A stretch of DNA of 64,000 nt from Bacteroidales bacterium UBA1180 (GCA_002310195.1 DBYS01000001.1:203527-267526), one strand, 5' to 3'. Counted from the first letter of the stretch, positions 34,669-43,705 are shown. Numbers and translations: made by a program. Notes: a model not told the origin generated them from the sequence alone.

Positions 34669-34727
34669 TTGAGCGGCATTAATTCTTCACTTTTCTTCCA
34701 TCCTTCACCGGGAAAAATCATTCTTCA
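34669..34727. other. Short spacer before the RNA promoter
   Basis: Part of a 508-base gap between the Dabb gene and the restriction-modification gene (34669-35176). This portion is AT-rich with no feature. The rest holds the promoter, candidate RNA and terminator listed separately. Confidence 0.4.
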
Positions 34728-34759
34728 TTTGCAAATGTCAGAAAATTTTTGTACCTTTG
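34728..34759 (+). promoter_or_regulatory. Promoter of the candidate RNA upstream of the RM gene
   Basis: TTTG at 34728-34731 and TACCTTTG at 34752-34759, 20 bases apart, a perfect consensus match. The start would be near 34766, more than 400 bases before the next ORF. Confidence 0.85.
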
Positions 34760-34765
34760 CAAGCG

Positions 34766-35143
34766 AAATCAGTTAGTTCCATTTTGGAATATGTGCTCAA
34801 GTATGTAAGGAGTTCTTACTAACAGAAATAGCAATGTGCATTTTTTGCACGTACCAAGAAATACCGTCAGCAGCCCAAGACGTAAAATAGGGTGACATAC
34901 AAAAGGCGTTTATTGACGCTTGTTTTGGCGACTTTGGAATCTGCTACATTCTAAAAATGTTATGTTCAAAACAATGCAACAATAGATGTCTGCGTTGGGT
35001 ATATAACACCTTCCATTTTTGTGTGGGAGAACTATATACTTTTTAAGCGTAGGCTCTGTGTTGCTTGTATCTGGCATAACAGGGCTTGTAGCAGAGCCTC
35101 AAAGTCGCAGGACAAGTAACAATTACAGGTCCTGCGCTTTTTG
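34766..35143 (+). ncRNA. Candidate structured RNA (~375 nt) or long RM leader
   Basis: The region has no ORF of any length worth noting. It is bounded by a consensus promoter upstream and a strong hairpin-plus-T-run downstream. Stems can be read directly: GTAAG/CTTAC (34805-34819), GTGCA/TGCAC (34836-34850), GCGT/ACGC in the region near 34908-34920, and AGGCTCTG/CAGAGCCT (35051-35058 with 35092-35099). It is not tmRNA (no GGTTCGA arm or terminal CCA), not RNase P RNA (no GAGGAAAGTCC core) and not SRP RNA. It could be an independent small RNA or an attenuator for the downstream restriction-modification gene. Confidence 0.5.
35106..35142 (+). terminator. Intrinsic terminator at the end of the candidate RNA
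   Basis: A perfect 8-bp stem CGCAGGAC/GTCCTGCG (35106-35113 with 35129-35136) is followed by CTTTTT. It lies 34 bases before the ATG of the RM gene, so it must be read through or bypassed if the same promoter serves that gene. Confidence 0.75.
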
Positions 35144-35176
35144 TGTGTACTTAATAGGTAATAAACAGCAACTTAT

Positions 35177-38100
35177 ATGATAACAATCGACAATTTCAAA
35201 GAAGTACTCATTTCGCTTGGATTCACACAAGAGAGGGCGCGTGATGCATATACCAAGGAATACCATTTAAATGGCAATTTGGTGGGTGATACGCACATGT
35301 CTGTCGATTTTGCAGAAAAGCGCCTTGAATTTCCTGCGGATATGCGTGGTGGTGAACGCAACACCTTGATTGATGATGCCCATAAAGAGAATATGGTCGT
35401 CTTTGAATGTGTGGATCGTTTGCTGGATAAAGGCTATAAATCGGAAGATATAGAGCTTGAAAAAGTGTGGCAATTGGGACACGATGGCAAAAGTGGTCGT
35501 GCGGATATCTGCGTGAATGAGGCAGGCAATCCTCAAAAAATGCTATTTATCATAGAATGCAAGACCGCAGGGAAAGAGTTTGAGACGGCTATTAAAGAAA
35601 CAGAGCAAGACGGTGGGCAGATATTTTCTTATTGGCAACAGGAGAAATCCACCCAGTGGCTCGCTATATATGCCTCCAATTGGGATGAAGAAAGTCAAAA
35701 GGTAACCCATACTTGCAAAGTTCTCAACTGCTCTGATGATAAAAACTTGTTGGAAGTAGCCAATAAGAAGCGCAAGAAAAAAGAGGAGATAGCTGATAAA
35801 CTCTATCGTGATGCCAAATCAACGCAGGAGTTGTTTGAAGTATGGCAAGAGACTTATAATAGCGAATGGCATGACGATATCATCTTCAAAGCGAACTCAC
35901 AGGCATACAATATCGGAGTGGATGTTATTCGGAAACGTGATCTGAAACCGTTCTCCATGGAGAATAGTAAGATCGTCAATAAGTTTGAGGAAATTCTTCG
36001 TCACAACAATGTCAGCGATAAAGAAAACGCTTTCAACCGCCTTGTGGCACTCTTTATTTGCAAACTAGTAGATGAGATCAAGAAAGGTGACGATGCTGAA
36101 ATGGAGTTCCAGTACAAGGAGCGCGTCGATACCTATGAAGATTTGCAAGATCGCCTGCAACGACTCCACAAAGAAGGTATGGATGAGTTTATGAAGGAAG
36201 ATATCTTCTATGTGGAAAAAGATTATGCCCAAAAACTCTTCTCTGCCTATAAAGGAGCGGCACGCGCACAAGCCATCAAGCAATTAGACGAGACCATACG
36301 TAACCTCAAATTTTACTCCAATAATGATTTCGCCTTTGTGGATGTGCACAATGAGGAACTATTTGCTAAAAACGGAAAGGTCTTAGTGGAAATTGTCAAA
36401 CTCTTTCAAGAATATAGAATCGTCTATCCGGAGAAGAACCAGTTCCTCGGCGATTTGTTTGAGCAATTATTAGCAAAGGGTTTCAAGCAAAACGAAGGAC
36501 AATTCTTCACTCCTACTCCGATCACCCGATTTGTATGGGATTGCCTACCTTTGGAGAATTACCTCACAGTCCACGGATTGCCAAAAGTGATAGACTACGC
36601 TTGCGGAGCAGGGCACTTCTTAACAGAAGGCATTGAGGCTATCAATGATATTCAGCATAAGCGCAGAGATAAATCTATACCGGCGGATAATAGATGGGTG
36701 CGTGATTGTATATATGGTATTGAAAAAGACTATCGCTTGGCGCGTGTCAGCAAGATAGCCCTATTTATGAACGGAGCCGGTGATGCCAATATCATATTTG
36801 GAGACGGATTGGATAATGATCCGGCCAAAGGAATTGAAAACGGCAAATTTGACATCTTGGTGGCTAACCCGCCATATTCTGTTTCTGCTTTCAAAGCACA
36901 CTTGAAACTGCAACATAATGATTTGGAACTTCTTCCGAGTATCTCTAATAGTTCGGGAGAAATAGAAACGCTATTTGTAGAACGTATTGGTCAATTGCTT
37001 AAATCCGGTGGATTGGCAGGTGTGTTCTTGCCATCGTCAATTCTTTTCAATAACTCGCAATCTTATAGAGGAGCAAGAGAACATATACTCTCCAATTTCT
37101 ATCTAAAGGCTATTACATTATTCGGAGGAAGAACCTTTGGTGCTACGAGCACAAATACAGTCGTACTCTTTATGGAGCGTTTTCATGAGCCACCGGTACA
37201 AAAGCAATTAGCAATTGATACGGCGAATAGTATTCTCTCAGGAAACGATAATAGCGATTGGAATGATAGCGATATACTGAACGAATATTTGTCTCTCATT
37301 GGTGTAACGACAGAACAATACAAGTCTTTCATTTCAGAAACGGTCTCGATAGATGATTTACGCGCTATTGATTATTTCAAGCCATATGTATCTGAGTTTG
37401 AAAAAACGCAGCAAAAATTCCCGAAAAACTATACCTCGGAACAAATTGAGCAAGAGCGCAAAGATCGGCTATACAAGAGAATAAGAGATGTAGAGAAAGA
37501 CAAACTTATCTATTTCACGTTATTACGCGGTCAAGAAACGGTTGTCATTACTGCTCCGGCTGATAATGCAGAACAAAAGACCTTCTTAGGTTATGATTGG
37601 AGTAACCGTAAAGGAAGTGAGGGAATTGTTTTGAATCCTAACGGTGGATATTTAACTAATAATCAAAATAGATTTGCACATGGTACATTAGCTACATTTG
37701 TACGTAATGCATTCAGCAATATGCGTACAGAAATGGGCGAAGATACACCTCTCCCCAAATATATAGCATCTTACCGTACTATTGATATGCTGGATTTTTC
37801 CAGAGCAGATTTTGATAAGGCAATTAAAACTACTGTTGACAAGAAAATCATTATCAAAAGTAAATATCCTCTTGTTAAACTTGGTTCATTTGCAGAGATT
37901 GCGAAAGGTAAATCGATAACAAAAGCTGAAACCTCAGAAGGTAATATTAAAGTCGTAGCAGGTGGTGTTGATTACGCTTATATGCACAATGTATCAAACA
38001 GAGACGCTAATACAATCACAATAAGTGCAAGCGGAGCAAATGCAGGATTCGTAAATTTTTGGAGAGAACCTATATTTGCTTCTGATTGTACCACGGTGAG

Positions 38101-38932
38101 AGGAAGAAATGAAATAGAGACACTTTTCCTATATAATTTCCTCCAATCTATTCAAGACCAAATATATTATTTACAGAAAGGTTCAGCACAGCCTCATGTT
38201 TATCCGGATGATATAGCAGATCTGCAAATTCCTCAAATAGAAGATGAGTTAATGCAACAGGTTGTGTCTGAATGCCAACAAGTAGATGAGGAATATAATA
38301 GCAGTCGTATGAGCATTGAGGAATACCGTAAGAAAGTTGCGCAAGTATTTGAAAATATGGATAAACAATCGATTAGCATAAAACGATTGGGAGATGTTTG
38401 CGATTCCTATATTGGACTAACATATAAACCAGAAGATATTGCTAATGACGGAATACTTGTTCTCCGTTCATCGAATATCCAAAACGGACAGCTTGACTTG
38501 CAAGACCAAATTCGAGTAAAAACGAACATTCCGCAAAAACTTTACGTTATGAATGGCGATGTTCTTGTTTGTGTGCGAAACGGAAGTAAACGCTTGTTAG
38601 GAAAGGCGGCTTACATAGATAATCTTTCTGAGCCTATGACGTTTGGTGCTTTTATGGCTATTTGCCGAAGTAGTATCGGAAAATGGATATATCTCTGGAT
38701 GCAATCAAAACACTATACAGATCAGTTGGAGTCCATAACTGCCACTATCTCAATTAACCAGCTAACTCAAAAGACATTGCTTGATTTGAATATTCCTATA
38801 TTACCCATTGCTGACCAACAGCAAATCATCGCCCAAGTTGAGCAATACGAATCAGCTATCCGTCAAGCGCAAGCCATCATGGACGGCTGTGCCGCACGCA
38901 AGAAAGCTATATTGGATAAATATTTAAACTAA
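35177..38932 (+). CDS. Single-chain restriction-modification enzyme (nuclease-methylase-specificity, Type IIG/BcgI-like)
   Basis: A 1251-residue protein that joins all three functions. The N-terminus carries a PD-(D/E)xK nuclease (RADICV, then LFIIECKTAG, about residues 114-135). The centre is an N6-adenine methylase of the HsdM type with motif I DYACGAGHFLTE (about 472) and motif IV NPPY (about 565). The last ~355 residues are two HsdS-like target-recognition domains (from about 895, KYPLVKLGSFAEIA, and about 1064, SIKRLGDVCDSY), each followed by a helix; the end has IADQQQIIAQVEQYE. No translocase ATPase is present, so it should cut near its site without ATP-driven translocation. The gene is strongly AT-rich relative to neighbours. 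Confidence 0.88.
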   Translation: MITIDNFKEVLISLGFTQERARDAYTKEYHLNGNLVGDTHMSVDFAEKRLEFPADMRGGERNTLIDDAHKENMVVFECVDRLLDKGYKSEDIELEKVWQLGHDGKSGRADICVNEAGNPQKMLFIIECKTAGKEFETAIKETEQDGGQIFSYWQQEKSTQWLAIYASNWDEESQKVTHTCKVLNCSDDKNLLEVANKKRKKKEEIADKLYRDAKSTQELFEVWQETYNSEWHDDIIFKANSQAYNIGVDVIRKRDLKPFSMENSKIVNKFEEILRHNNVSDKENAFNRLVALFICKLVDEIKKGDDAEMEFQYKERVDTYEDLQDRLQRLHKEGMDEFMKEDIFYVEKDYAQKLFSAYKGAARAQAIKQLDETIRNLKFYSNNDFAFVDVHNEELFAKNGKVLVEIVKLFQEYRIVYPEKNQFLGDLFEQLLAKGFKQNEGQFFTPTPITRFVWDCLPLENYLTVHGLPKVIDYACGAGHFLTEGIEAINDIQHKRRDKSIPADNRWVRDCIYGIEKDYRLARVSKIALFMNGAGDANIIFGDGLDNDPAKGIENGKFDILVANPPYSVSAFKAHLKLQHNDLELLPSISNSSGEIETLFVERIGQLLKSGGLAGVFLPSSILFNNSQSYRGAREHILSNFYLKAITLFGGRTFGATSTNTVVLFMERFHEPPVQKQLAIDTANSILSGNDNSDWNDSDILNEYLSLIGVTTEQYKSFISETVSIDDLRAIDYFKPYVSEFEKTQQKFPKNYTSEQIEQERKDRLYKRIRDVEKDKLIYFTLLRGQETVVITAPADNAEQKTFLGYDWSNRKGSEGIVLNPNGGYLTNNQNRFAHGTLATFVRNAFSNMRTEMGEDTPLPKYIASYRTIDMLDFSRADFDKAIKTTVDKKIIIKSKYPLVKLGSFAEIAKGKSITKAETSEGNIKVVAGGVDYAYMHNVSNRDANTITISASGANAGFVNFWREPIFASDCTTVRGRNEIETLFLYNFLQSIQDQIYYLQKGSAQPHVYPDDIADLQIPQIEDELMQQVVSECQQVDEEYNSSRMSIEEYRKKVAQVFENMDKQSISIKRLGDVCDSYIGLTYKPEDIANDGILVLRSSNIQNGQLDLQDQIRVKTNIPQKLYVMNGDVLVCVRNGSKRLLGKAAYIDNLSEPMTFGAFMAICRSSIGKWIYLWMQSKHYTDQLESITATISINQLTQKTLLDLNIPILPIADQQQIIAQVEQYESAIRQAQAIMDGCAARKKAILDKYLN

Positions 38933-38944
38933 ACGCATACAATT

Positions 38945-39814
38945 ATGGCAATACTAACTGTTTACACCAAATTGCTAAATAAAACGCTGGATGGAGCGCG
39001 TATCATTGATATGGGCTCTACCAAGACGTGCCAACGTTTTGTGCTACCTTATGATGATGTGACTAAGGTTGGAAAAGACTATATACAAGGCAAATATGCG
39101 TTCTATATTCTGCTTGGTAAATCTGCACTGAAACCAATTGCCTATATTGGGCAGACCAATGATTTTGTCAATAGAGTTGGTGACCACAAACAGAAAAAAG
39201 ACTGGTGGGATACAGCTTTAGTATTTGTCTCTAAGGCAAATGAGATTTTTGCAAGCGAGGTGCAATATCTGGAGTATTTAGGTTGGAAAAAAGCAAGCGA
39301 GAGTCCATATTATCAACTTGCCAATGCAAAGCCGATAAAAGAGCCCGGACTATCCGATGATAAGAAGAATGATATGGAATTATTCTTCGAGGAGATTGTT
39401 TTCTTGACACGATTCTATGGATGTCATGTGTTTGACATGAAGACAAACGCACTGCAAGAACATGGTGCGTACGAAATCTTTACGGTAGAGGTCAAGAAAC
39501 GCGAAATCAAAGCAAACATCCAGTATTGGCCAATGAGTAAACGTTACTCTTTATTAGAAGGAAGTCTAATCTCTGCCATTGAATCCAGTTGCTCAAAGAA
39601 CGCAAAGACTCTAAGACAAAAACTTATCAACGATCTAGAATTCTGCAAACGGGAAGGAAATCTGATACGAGTAATTCAATCCACAAATATACCAACAGAA
39701 TCCGGCAGACCGTCACTTATCGCAGAGATCGTTACAGGTACATCCATGCCAGGTACGACAGCGCTTGTGAATAAAGACGGTAAGACATTTGCTGATTTAT
39801 ATCCAGATAAATAA
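38945..39814 (+). CDS. GIY-YIG nuclease-domain protein with DUF4357-like C-terminus
   Basis: A 289-residue protein. The GIY-YIG-like module spans about residues 45-115: KYAFYILLGKSALKPIAYIGQTNDFVNRVGDH, then FVSKANEIFASEVQYLEYLGW with the metal-site Glu. The C-terminal part ends TALVNKDGKTFADLYPDK, like the DUF4357 domain often fused to GIY-YIG nucleases near restriction systems. It starts 12 bases after the RM gene and shares its AT-rich composition, so it was probably acquired with it. Whether it is an accessory nuclease or another defence component is not known. Confidence 0.78.
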   Translation: MAILTVYTKLLNKTLDGARIIDMGSTKTCQRFVLPYDDVTKVGKDYIQGKYAFYILLGKSALKPIAYIGQTNDFVNRVGDHKQKKDWWDTALVFVSKANEIFASEVQYLEYLGWKKASESPYYQLANAKPIKEPGLSDDKKNDMELFFEEIVFLTRFYGCHVFDMKTNALQEHGAYEIFTVEVKKREIKANIQYWPMSKRYSLLEGSLISAIESSCSKNAKTLRQKLINDLEFCKREGNLIRVIQSTNIPTESGRPSLIAEIVTGTSMPGTTALVNKDGKTFADLYPDK

Positions 39815-39817
39815 GAC

Positions 39818-40303
39818 ATGGACTACATGGAGCGAGTACGACGGTATTTTCTCGTCATTCGGGAATTACACGAAATGGGTTACGAACTCATCCGCGTTTG
39901 TCCGTGTGTGTCGCCTAATGGCATGAACTGGCGCTGCGCTACTACCGTAAAGAAATATACCTTGAAAAATTGCGGCGCTATCTATCGTTCAACTGAACCA
40001 CATACAGCCGCCAATACATCCGGCGGCAACTTCAGTTGGGGCGAATGTGACGATCTCACTCCGCACGAGATTGCCGAGCAGTTCCTGGAGCATTATCCGC
40101 ACCTCGCCAAGATGGGTAAAGGCAGCGATCCGGAATACAAGCAGTGGTTCAAGCAAGCCTGCGACCTCGCCCAACGTGGCTATATCTTCTATGCCCTTAG
40201 TGATGGGGCATCATGCTTTGGCAATAACCACCGCATGCTCCTTAACTTCGACCCTCCCACCGGCGAATATCTCCCCTTCCCACCTGCCGGCGAAGTAGAA
40301 TGA
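39818..40303 (+). CDS. Unknown 161-residue protein linked to the RM locus
   Basis: Not recognised. It is soluble, with no signal peptide. It starts MDYMERVRRYFLVIRELHEMGYELIRVCPCVSP, with several Cys residues (CPCVSP, WRCATT, NCGAI), and its second half has a Trp-rich helix and FYALSDGASCFGNN. The gene follows the GIY-YIG gene after three bases. Its 3' half is GC-richer, more like the host, so it may mark the edge of the acquired segment. An alternative start is the ATG at 39827. Confidence 0.68.
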   Translation: MDYMERVRRYFLVIRELHEMGYELIRVCPCVSPNGMNWRCATTVKKYTLKNCGAIYRSTEPHTAANTSGGNFSWGECDDLTPHEIAEQFLEHYPHLAKMGKGSDPEYKQWFKQACDLAQRGYIFYALSDGASCFGNNHRMLLNFDPPTGEYLPFPPAGEVE

Positions 40304-40481
40304 TATATACAGGCCAATAGTCAACCGGTGTAAATTTTCAGTTGATAAAAAATGCACTGAGAAAAGTGAGAATTCTCAGAATTCTTAAAATTCTCATGCG
40401 ATTTTTCGCTTTTTGATGTTGCCTGTTCTATATAAAATAGTATGGTCAAGCGAATTTCAGCATTGCCGAACGCGCGCGTGG

Positions 40482-40525
40482 TTAGTTGTTCCTTAGTTAT
40501 TACTTAGTTGTTTCTTAGTGGTTAT
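40482..40525. repeat. Four tandem 11-bp units (TTAGT type)
   Basis: The units are TTAGTTGTTCC, TTAGTTATTAC, TTAGTTGTTTC and TTAGTGGTTAT, contiguous and in phase. The reverse complement of the array at 6296-6350 (TCAGTAGGTAA type) looks similar. Confidence 0.8.
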
Positions 40526-40577
40526 CGGAGGTAAACCATAGGCAGAAAGGAACCGATTCGTTTCTGATGCATTGTTG

Positions 40578-40621
40578 CTCCGTTTTGAATCCGTTATCGA
40601 TCCGTTATCGAGCCAATATCG
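40578..40621. repeat. Four tandem 11-bp units (ATCCGTTATCG type)
   Basis: CTCCGTTTTGA, ATCCGTTATCG (twice exactly) and AGCCAATATCG are contiguous. The sequence differs from the neighbouring TTAGT array, but the unit length is the same. Confidence 0.75.
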
Positions 40622-40650
40622 GGAGTGATAAAGAAAAATAGAGATGAGGC

Positions 40651-41556
40651 CTATTCGTCGGAGAGGTTGAAGTCGGCCCAGACGGGGTAGTGATCGGAAA
40701 TGAACGGGATGCCGATATACGTGGTGGTATCCACGCAGAAACGCTCACAGCGTCCCATGCTATGGTAGTAGATGTAATCCAATGCTTTAAGATCGTCAGG
40801 ATTGATGCCGGCGCCGAGAGTGGGCGCTGCGGCTGAACGTGCATACAGTCCGAATCCGTTGAACGAGCCGATCGTGTCACGGTCCTCCGCGGTGGCGCGT
40901 GCGCTGAGCATGAGTCCGTCAAGAACCTTGAGATTGTCGTTGTCGGGCAGGACATTGAAGTCGCCCGTCAGGATCATCGGTTCGCCGTCGGGGTTCATGG
41001 CGCGTATGCTATCGTAGATGAGCATTAGTCCGCGCTGGCGCGCGATGACGCCTATATGATCCAAGTGAGTATTGACATAGTAGAACGTACATCCGCTGGG
41101 TATATGCCTTAGATGCGTCCAAGTGGCCGTACGTTTGCACCGTGCGTCCCAGCCCAGCGACGGCACATCGGGCGTTTCGCTCAGCCAGTAGTTGCCCCAT
41201 GCCAGCAGTTGGATGCTTGCGGTGTCGTAGAAGACCGACATGTGTTCGCCTGCCGAGAGGCCGTCCTCACGTCCCACGCCTACACAGCGGTAACGCGGGC
41301 AGTTAAGGGTGATGTATCTGACTTGAAAATCGTATGCCTCCTGTACACCGAAGATATCCGGTTGAACGCAGTCGAGCATTGCTCCGGTAGCCTCGCGACG
41401 GTTCGGCCAGCTGTTCGTTCCATCATCGGCTACGCCGAGGCGGATATTGTAACTCATCACGCGCAGACACTCGGGCTCGCCCTCCGCATCCGGCGAACTG
41501 CTCTGCAGTGTCAACCACAGACCTGCAAGCAAAAGAATCGAAGCAATCTGTTTCAT
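40651..41556 (-). CDS. Secreted endonuclease/exonuclease/phosphatase-fold protein
   Basis: A 301-residue protein with a signal peptide (MKQIASILLLAGLWLTLQSSS). The EEP fold is shown by LRVMSYNIRLG (first strand), DIFGVQEAYDFQ (metal-binding Glu), NTHLDHIG, ILTGDFNVLPD and the end PFISDHYPVWADF (catalytic Asp-His). Such exported Bacteroidetes proteins may act on nucleic acids, phosphodiesters or sphingomyelin; the substrate is unknown. It follows queE after seven bases, probably as an operon passenger. The ATG at 41556 is chosen because it begins the signal peptide. Confidence 0.85.
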   Translation of the reverse strand: MKQIASILLLAGLWLTLQSSSPDAEGEPECLRVMSYNIRLGVADDGTNSWPNRREATGAMLDCVQPDIFGVQEAYDFQVRYITLNCPRYRCVGVGREDGLSAGEHMSVFYDTASIQLLAWGNYWLSETPDVPSLGWDARCKRTATWTHLRHIPSGCTFYYVNTHLDHIGVIARQRGLMLIYDSIRAMNPDGEPMILTGDFNVLPDNDNLKVLDGLMLSARATAEDRDTIGSFNGFGLYARSAAAPTLGAGINPDDLKALDYIYYHSMGRCERFCVDTTTYIGIPFISDHYPVWADFNLSDE

Positions 41557-41563
41557 GCCGGCA

Positions 41564-42142
41564 TTATTGAATATGAATGTATTTGTGCGTCTGGAGCGAC
41601 AAGCGCCACTCAGGGTGAGCGAGGATAAAGGCAACGACTGCCTCAGTGTTGCTGCACGAACAGGGTTGTACGAAATAATGCGAAGCCTTGATTGCCGAGC
41701 GCCAATGTTGCAATGATTTTTCCGCGTCCGGTGTGAACACGATTTTCACCTCATCGGCCTCAGTAAGCACGACGGTGGCATCGGCTTTCGGTGAGACTGT
41801 TACCCAATCGATGTCATCGGGAATCTTGTGGGTGCCGTTGGTCTCTATTGCAATGATTTGCTGATAGTTATGCAATGCTCGGATCAGATCGTCATCAACC
41901 TGCAATGATGGTTCGCCACCGGTGAGAATGATCATAGTATCCGGGTGTGTGCTGTAACTGAAAACCCGCTCGGCGATCTCGGTGGCGGTCATCGGTTCGG
42001 AGTGCGAGAAATCGGTGTCGCAGAACGGGCAGCGGAGGTTACACCCGGCAAACCGCACGAAGACAGCCGGACGGCCGGTGTGAAAACCTTCGCCCTGCAG
42101 GGAATAGAAGATCTCGGTGATATGATAGAACTTATTCGTCAC
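41564..42142 (-). CDS. queE: 7-carboxy-7-deazaguanine synthase
   Basis: Radical-SAM enzyme that rearranges 6-carboxytetrahydropterin to 7-carboxy-7-deazaguanine in queuosine synthesis. It has 192 residues. The cluster motif CNLRCPFCD (Cys-x3-Cys-x2-Cys) lies at about residue 32, preceded by YSLQGEGFHTGRPAVFVRFAG, and TGGEPSLQ follows. The GTG at 42142 is preferred because the family begins with this VTNKFYHITEIFYSLQGEG strand and the frame further upstream is a shadow of queD. This start overlaps queD by 11 bases. Confidence 0.92.
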   Translation of the reverse strand: MTNKFYHITEIFYSLQGEGFHTGRPAVFVRFAGCNLRCPFCDTDFSHSEPMTATEIAERVFSYSTHPDTMIILTGGEPSLQVDDDLIRALHNYQQIIAIETNGTHKIPDDIDWVTVSPKADATVVLTEADEVKIVFTPDAEKSLQHWRSAIKASHYFVQPCSCSNTEAVVAFILAHPEWRLSLQTHKYIHIQ

Positions 42143-42467
42143 GTTCGTAGATGGCGATGTTTCCTTCGCTCTCCTGCGCGCTGACCTTATAGCAGTTGTC
42201 CACATGATCGCAGATCCAGCGGGCGATGTTCTCCGCGGACGGATTGACGTCGAGCACGTCGTTAAGATACTTGTGGTCGAAGGTGTCCTTCACTACGCGC
42301 TTGATATGCGTAAAATCGGTGACCATGCCGTCGGCATTGAGTTCCTTAGCCTTGCAATAGACGGTGATCACCCAGTTATGGCCATGCAGGTGCTCGCACT
42401 TACTCTCGTAACTGAGATTGAGGTTGTGCGCGGCGGAGATGGTGAGTGTTTTTTTGATGTAGTACAT
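42132..42467 (-). CDS. queD: 6-carboxy-5,6,7,8-tetrahydropterin synthase
   Basis: Converts dihydroneopterin triphosphate to 6-carboxytetrahydropterin in queuosine synthesis. It has 111 residues with the PTPS-fold zinc ligands in SAAHNL and CEHLHGHNW, and the catalytic residues in DFTHIKRVV and FDHKYLND. The ATG at 42467 (MYYIKKTLTISAAHNL) fits the family start. The gap to queC is 43 bases and the overlap with queE is 11. Confidence 0.92.
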   Translation of the reverse strand: MYYIKKTLTISAAHNLNLSYESKCEHLHGHNWVITVYCKAKELNADGMVTDFTHIKRVVKDTFDHKYLNDVLDVNPSAENIARWICDHVDNCYKVSAQESEGNIAIYERDE

Positions 42468-42510
42468 GGTGTGTAGGTATTGAGAAGCAACCAAAAATGG
42501 CTGCTATCTG

Positions 42511-43167
42511 TTAATCGCACTCGTAAACGGTGGGGTCGGGTATGCCGGCATCGCGGAGCGCTTCGCGGCGTTCCTGGCATGTGCCGCACTTACCACAATG
42601 CAGTTCGCCACCCTTGTAGCAGCTCCAAGTCTTGGAGTAATCGATGCCGAGTTGTTTGCCTCGCCTGGCGATGTCGGATTTGGTCCAATTGGTGTAAGGC
42701 GTAAAGAGCTCGGCACCGTTGTACGTACCCTCGCGCACGGCGCCTGACATAGCGCTGACAAAAGCCGGTCGGCAATCGGGGTAGATAGCATGATCGCCGC
42801 TATGGTTAGCCATGAGTATACGGCTCAATCCGCGATCTTCGGCCATGCCGGCAGCTATGGCGAGCATGATGCCGTTGCGGAAAGGCACAACGGTGGAACG
42901 CATGTTGACGTCGTTGTACTTGCCTTCGGGTATATCCGCCGCACCGGACAGGAGCGACGAATGGAAATACTGCTTGATGAACTCCAGCGGGATGATGATA
43001 TGCTCGATGCCGAGTTGTTCGCAGTGATAGGCTGCGAACGGCAGTTCCTTGCGGTTATGATTGCTGCCGTAATCGAAGCTCAGGGCCACGGTGATGGAGT
43101 CGGCGTAGTCGTAGAGCATGGTCACGGAATCCATGCCACCGGATAAGATGATGATGCTGTCTTTCAT
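42511..43167 (-). CDS. queC: 7-cyano-7-deazaguanine synthase
   Basis: ATP-dependent conversion of 7-carboxy-7-deazaguanine to preQ0. It has 218 residues. The PP-loop ATP motif [10 protein letters not shown] (residues 8-17) and the C-terminal zinc motif [16 protein letters not shown] are clear. The ATG at 43167 overlaps the end of queF by 4 bases and gives the normal N-terminus [11 protein letters not shown]. Confidence 0.95.
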   Translation of the reverse strand: MKDSIIILSGGMDSVTMLYDYADSITVALSFDYGSNHNRKELPFAAYHCEQLGIEHIIIPLEFIKQYFHSSLLSGAADIPEGKYNDVNMRSTVVPFRNGIMLAIAAGMAEDRGLSRILMANHSGDHAIYPDCRPAFVSAMSGAVREGTYNGAELFTPYTNWTKSDIARRGKQLGIDYSKTWSCYKGGELHCGKCGTCQERREALRDAGIPDPTVYECD

Positions 43168-43652
43168 TTGTCGTTCGACATTCTGAGTGCGGTGGAGCAC
43201 TGTTCGCGCAGGCGTTGGGCTTTGAGCTCCTGATGATCAGCGTCGGCGTAGTTGGCAAACGGATAGATGCGAATGCCGCCACGCGGGGTAAACAGACCGG
43301 TGACCTCAAGATACTTCGGGTCCATGAGCCGCACCAGATCCTTCATGATAATATTCACGCAATCCTCATGGAAATCGCCGTGGTTACGGAACGAGAACAG
43401 ATAGAGCTTGAGCGACTTGCTCTCCACCATCTTTTCGCGGGGAATGTACGAGATGACGATCGTGGCATAATCAGGTTGTCCGGTGAGCGGGCAAAGGGTG
43501 GTAAACTCCGGACAATGGAAGGTGACGAGGTACTCGTTGTCAGGATGTTTGTTGACAAACGCCTCGAGGATCTCCGGCGCATACGTGGTGGGGATAGCCG
43601 ACCGCTTATTGCCCAGCAGACTGATTCCCTGTAATTCTTCTTGGGTACGCAT
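43164..43652 (-). CDS. queF: NADPH-dependent 7-cyano-7-deazaguanine reductase
   Basis: Reduces preQ0 to preQ1 in queuosine synthesis. It has 162 residues (the short YkvM-type unimodular form). The catalytic Cys lies in [13 protein letters not shown] and the QueF signature [20 protein letters not shown] (substrate-binding Glu/Lys and FRNH) follows. The ATG at 43652 lies just downstream of a consensus promoter. It is the first gene of the queF-queC-queD-queE run. Confidence 0.95.
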   Translation of the reverse strand: MRTQEELQGISLLGNKRSAIPTTYAPEILEAFVNKHPDNEYLVTFHCPEFTTLCPLTGQPDYATIVISYIPREKMVESKSLKLYLFSFRNHGDFHEDCVNIIMKDLVRLMDPKYLEVTGLFTPRGGIRIYPFANYADADHQELKAQRLREQCSTALRMSNDK

Positions 43653-43673
43653 ATTTTTTGAATAATTTGGCTG

Positions 43674-43705
43674 CAAAGGTACGAAAAAAAAATGATATAT
43701 GCAAA
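43674..43705 (-). promoter_or_regulatory. Promoter of the que operon
   Basis: On the minus strand TTTG (43705-43702) and TACCTTTG (43681-43674), 20 bases apart. The start would be near 43667, about 15 bases before the queF ATG. No preQ1 riboswitch can fit in so short a leader. Confidence 0.8.

Larger units (their letters stand above)
40304..40650. other. Intergenic region with palindrome and two 11-bp repeat arrays
   Basis: This 347-base gap lies between two convergent genes. It holds a perfect 12-base palindrome TGAGAATTCTCA at 40367-40378 followed by another AATTCTCA copy, a CG alternation (40470-40479) and two tandem arrays with an 11-bp unit (below). No ORF or RNA was recognised. Confidence 0.6.

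Noticed and set aside
34766..35143. tmRNA, RNase P RNA or SRP RNA
   Set aside because: No tRNA-like arm, no GAGGAAAGTCC-type RNase P core and no SRP Alu/S-domain loop can be read. It is therefore listed only as a candidate RNA.
43653..43673. preQ1 riboswitch before queF
   Set aside because: The predicted leader is only about 15 bases, too short for any preQ1 aptamer.
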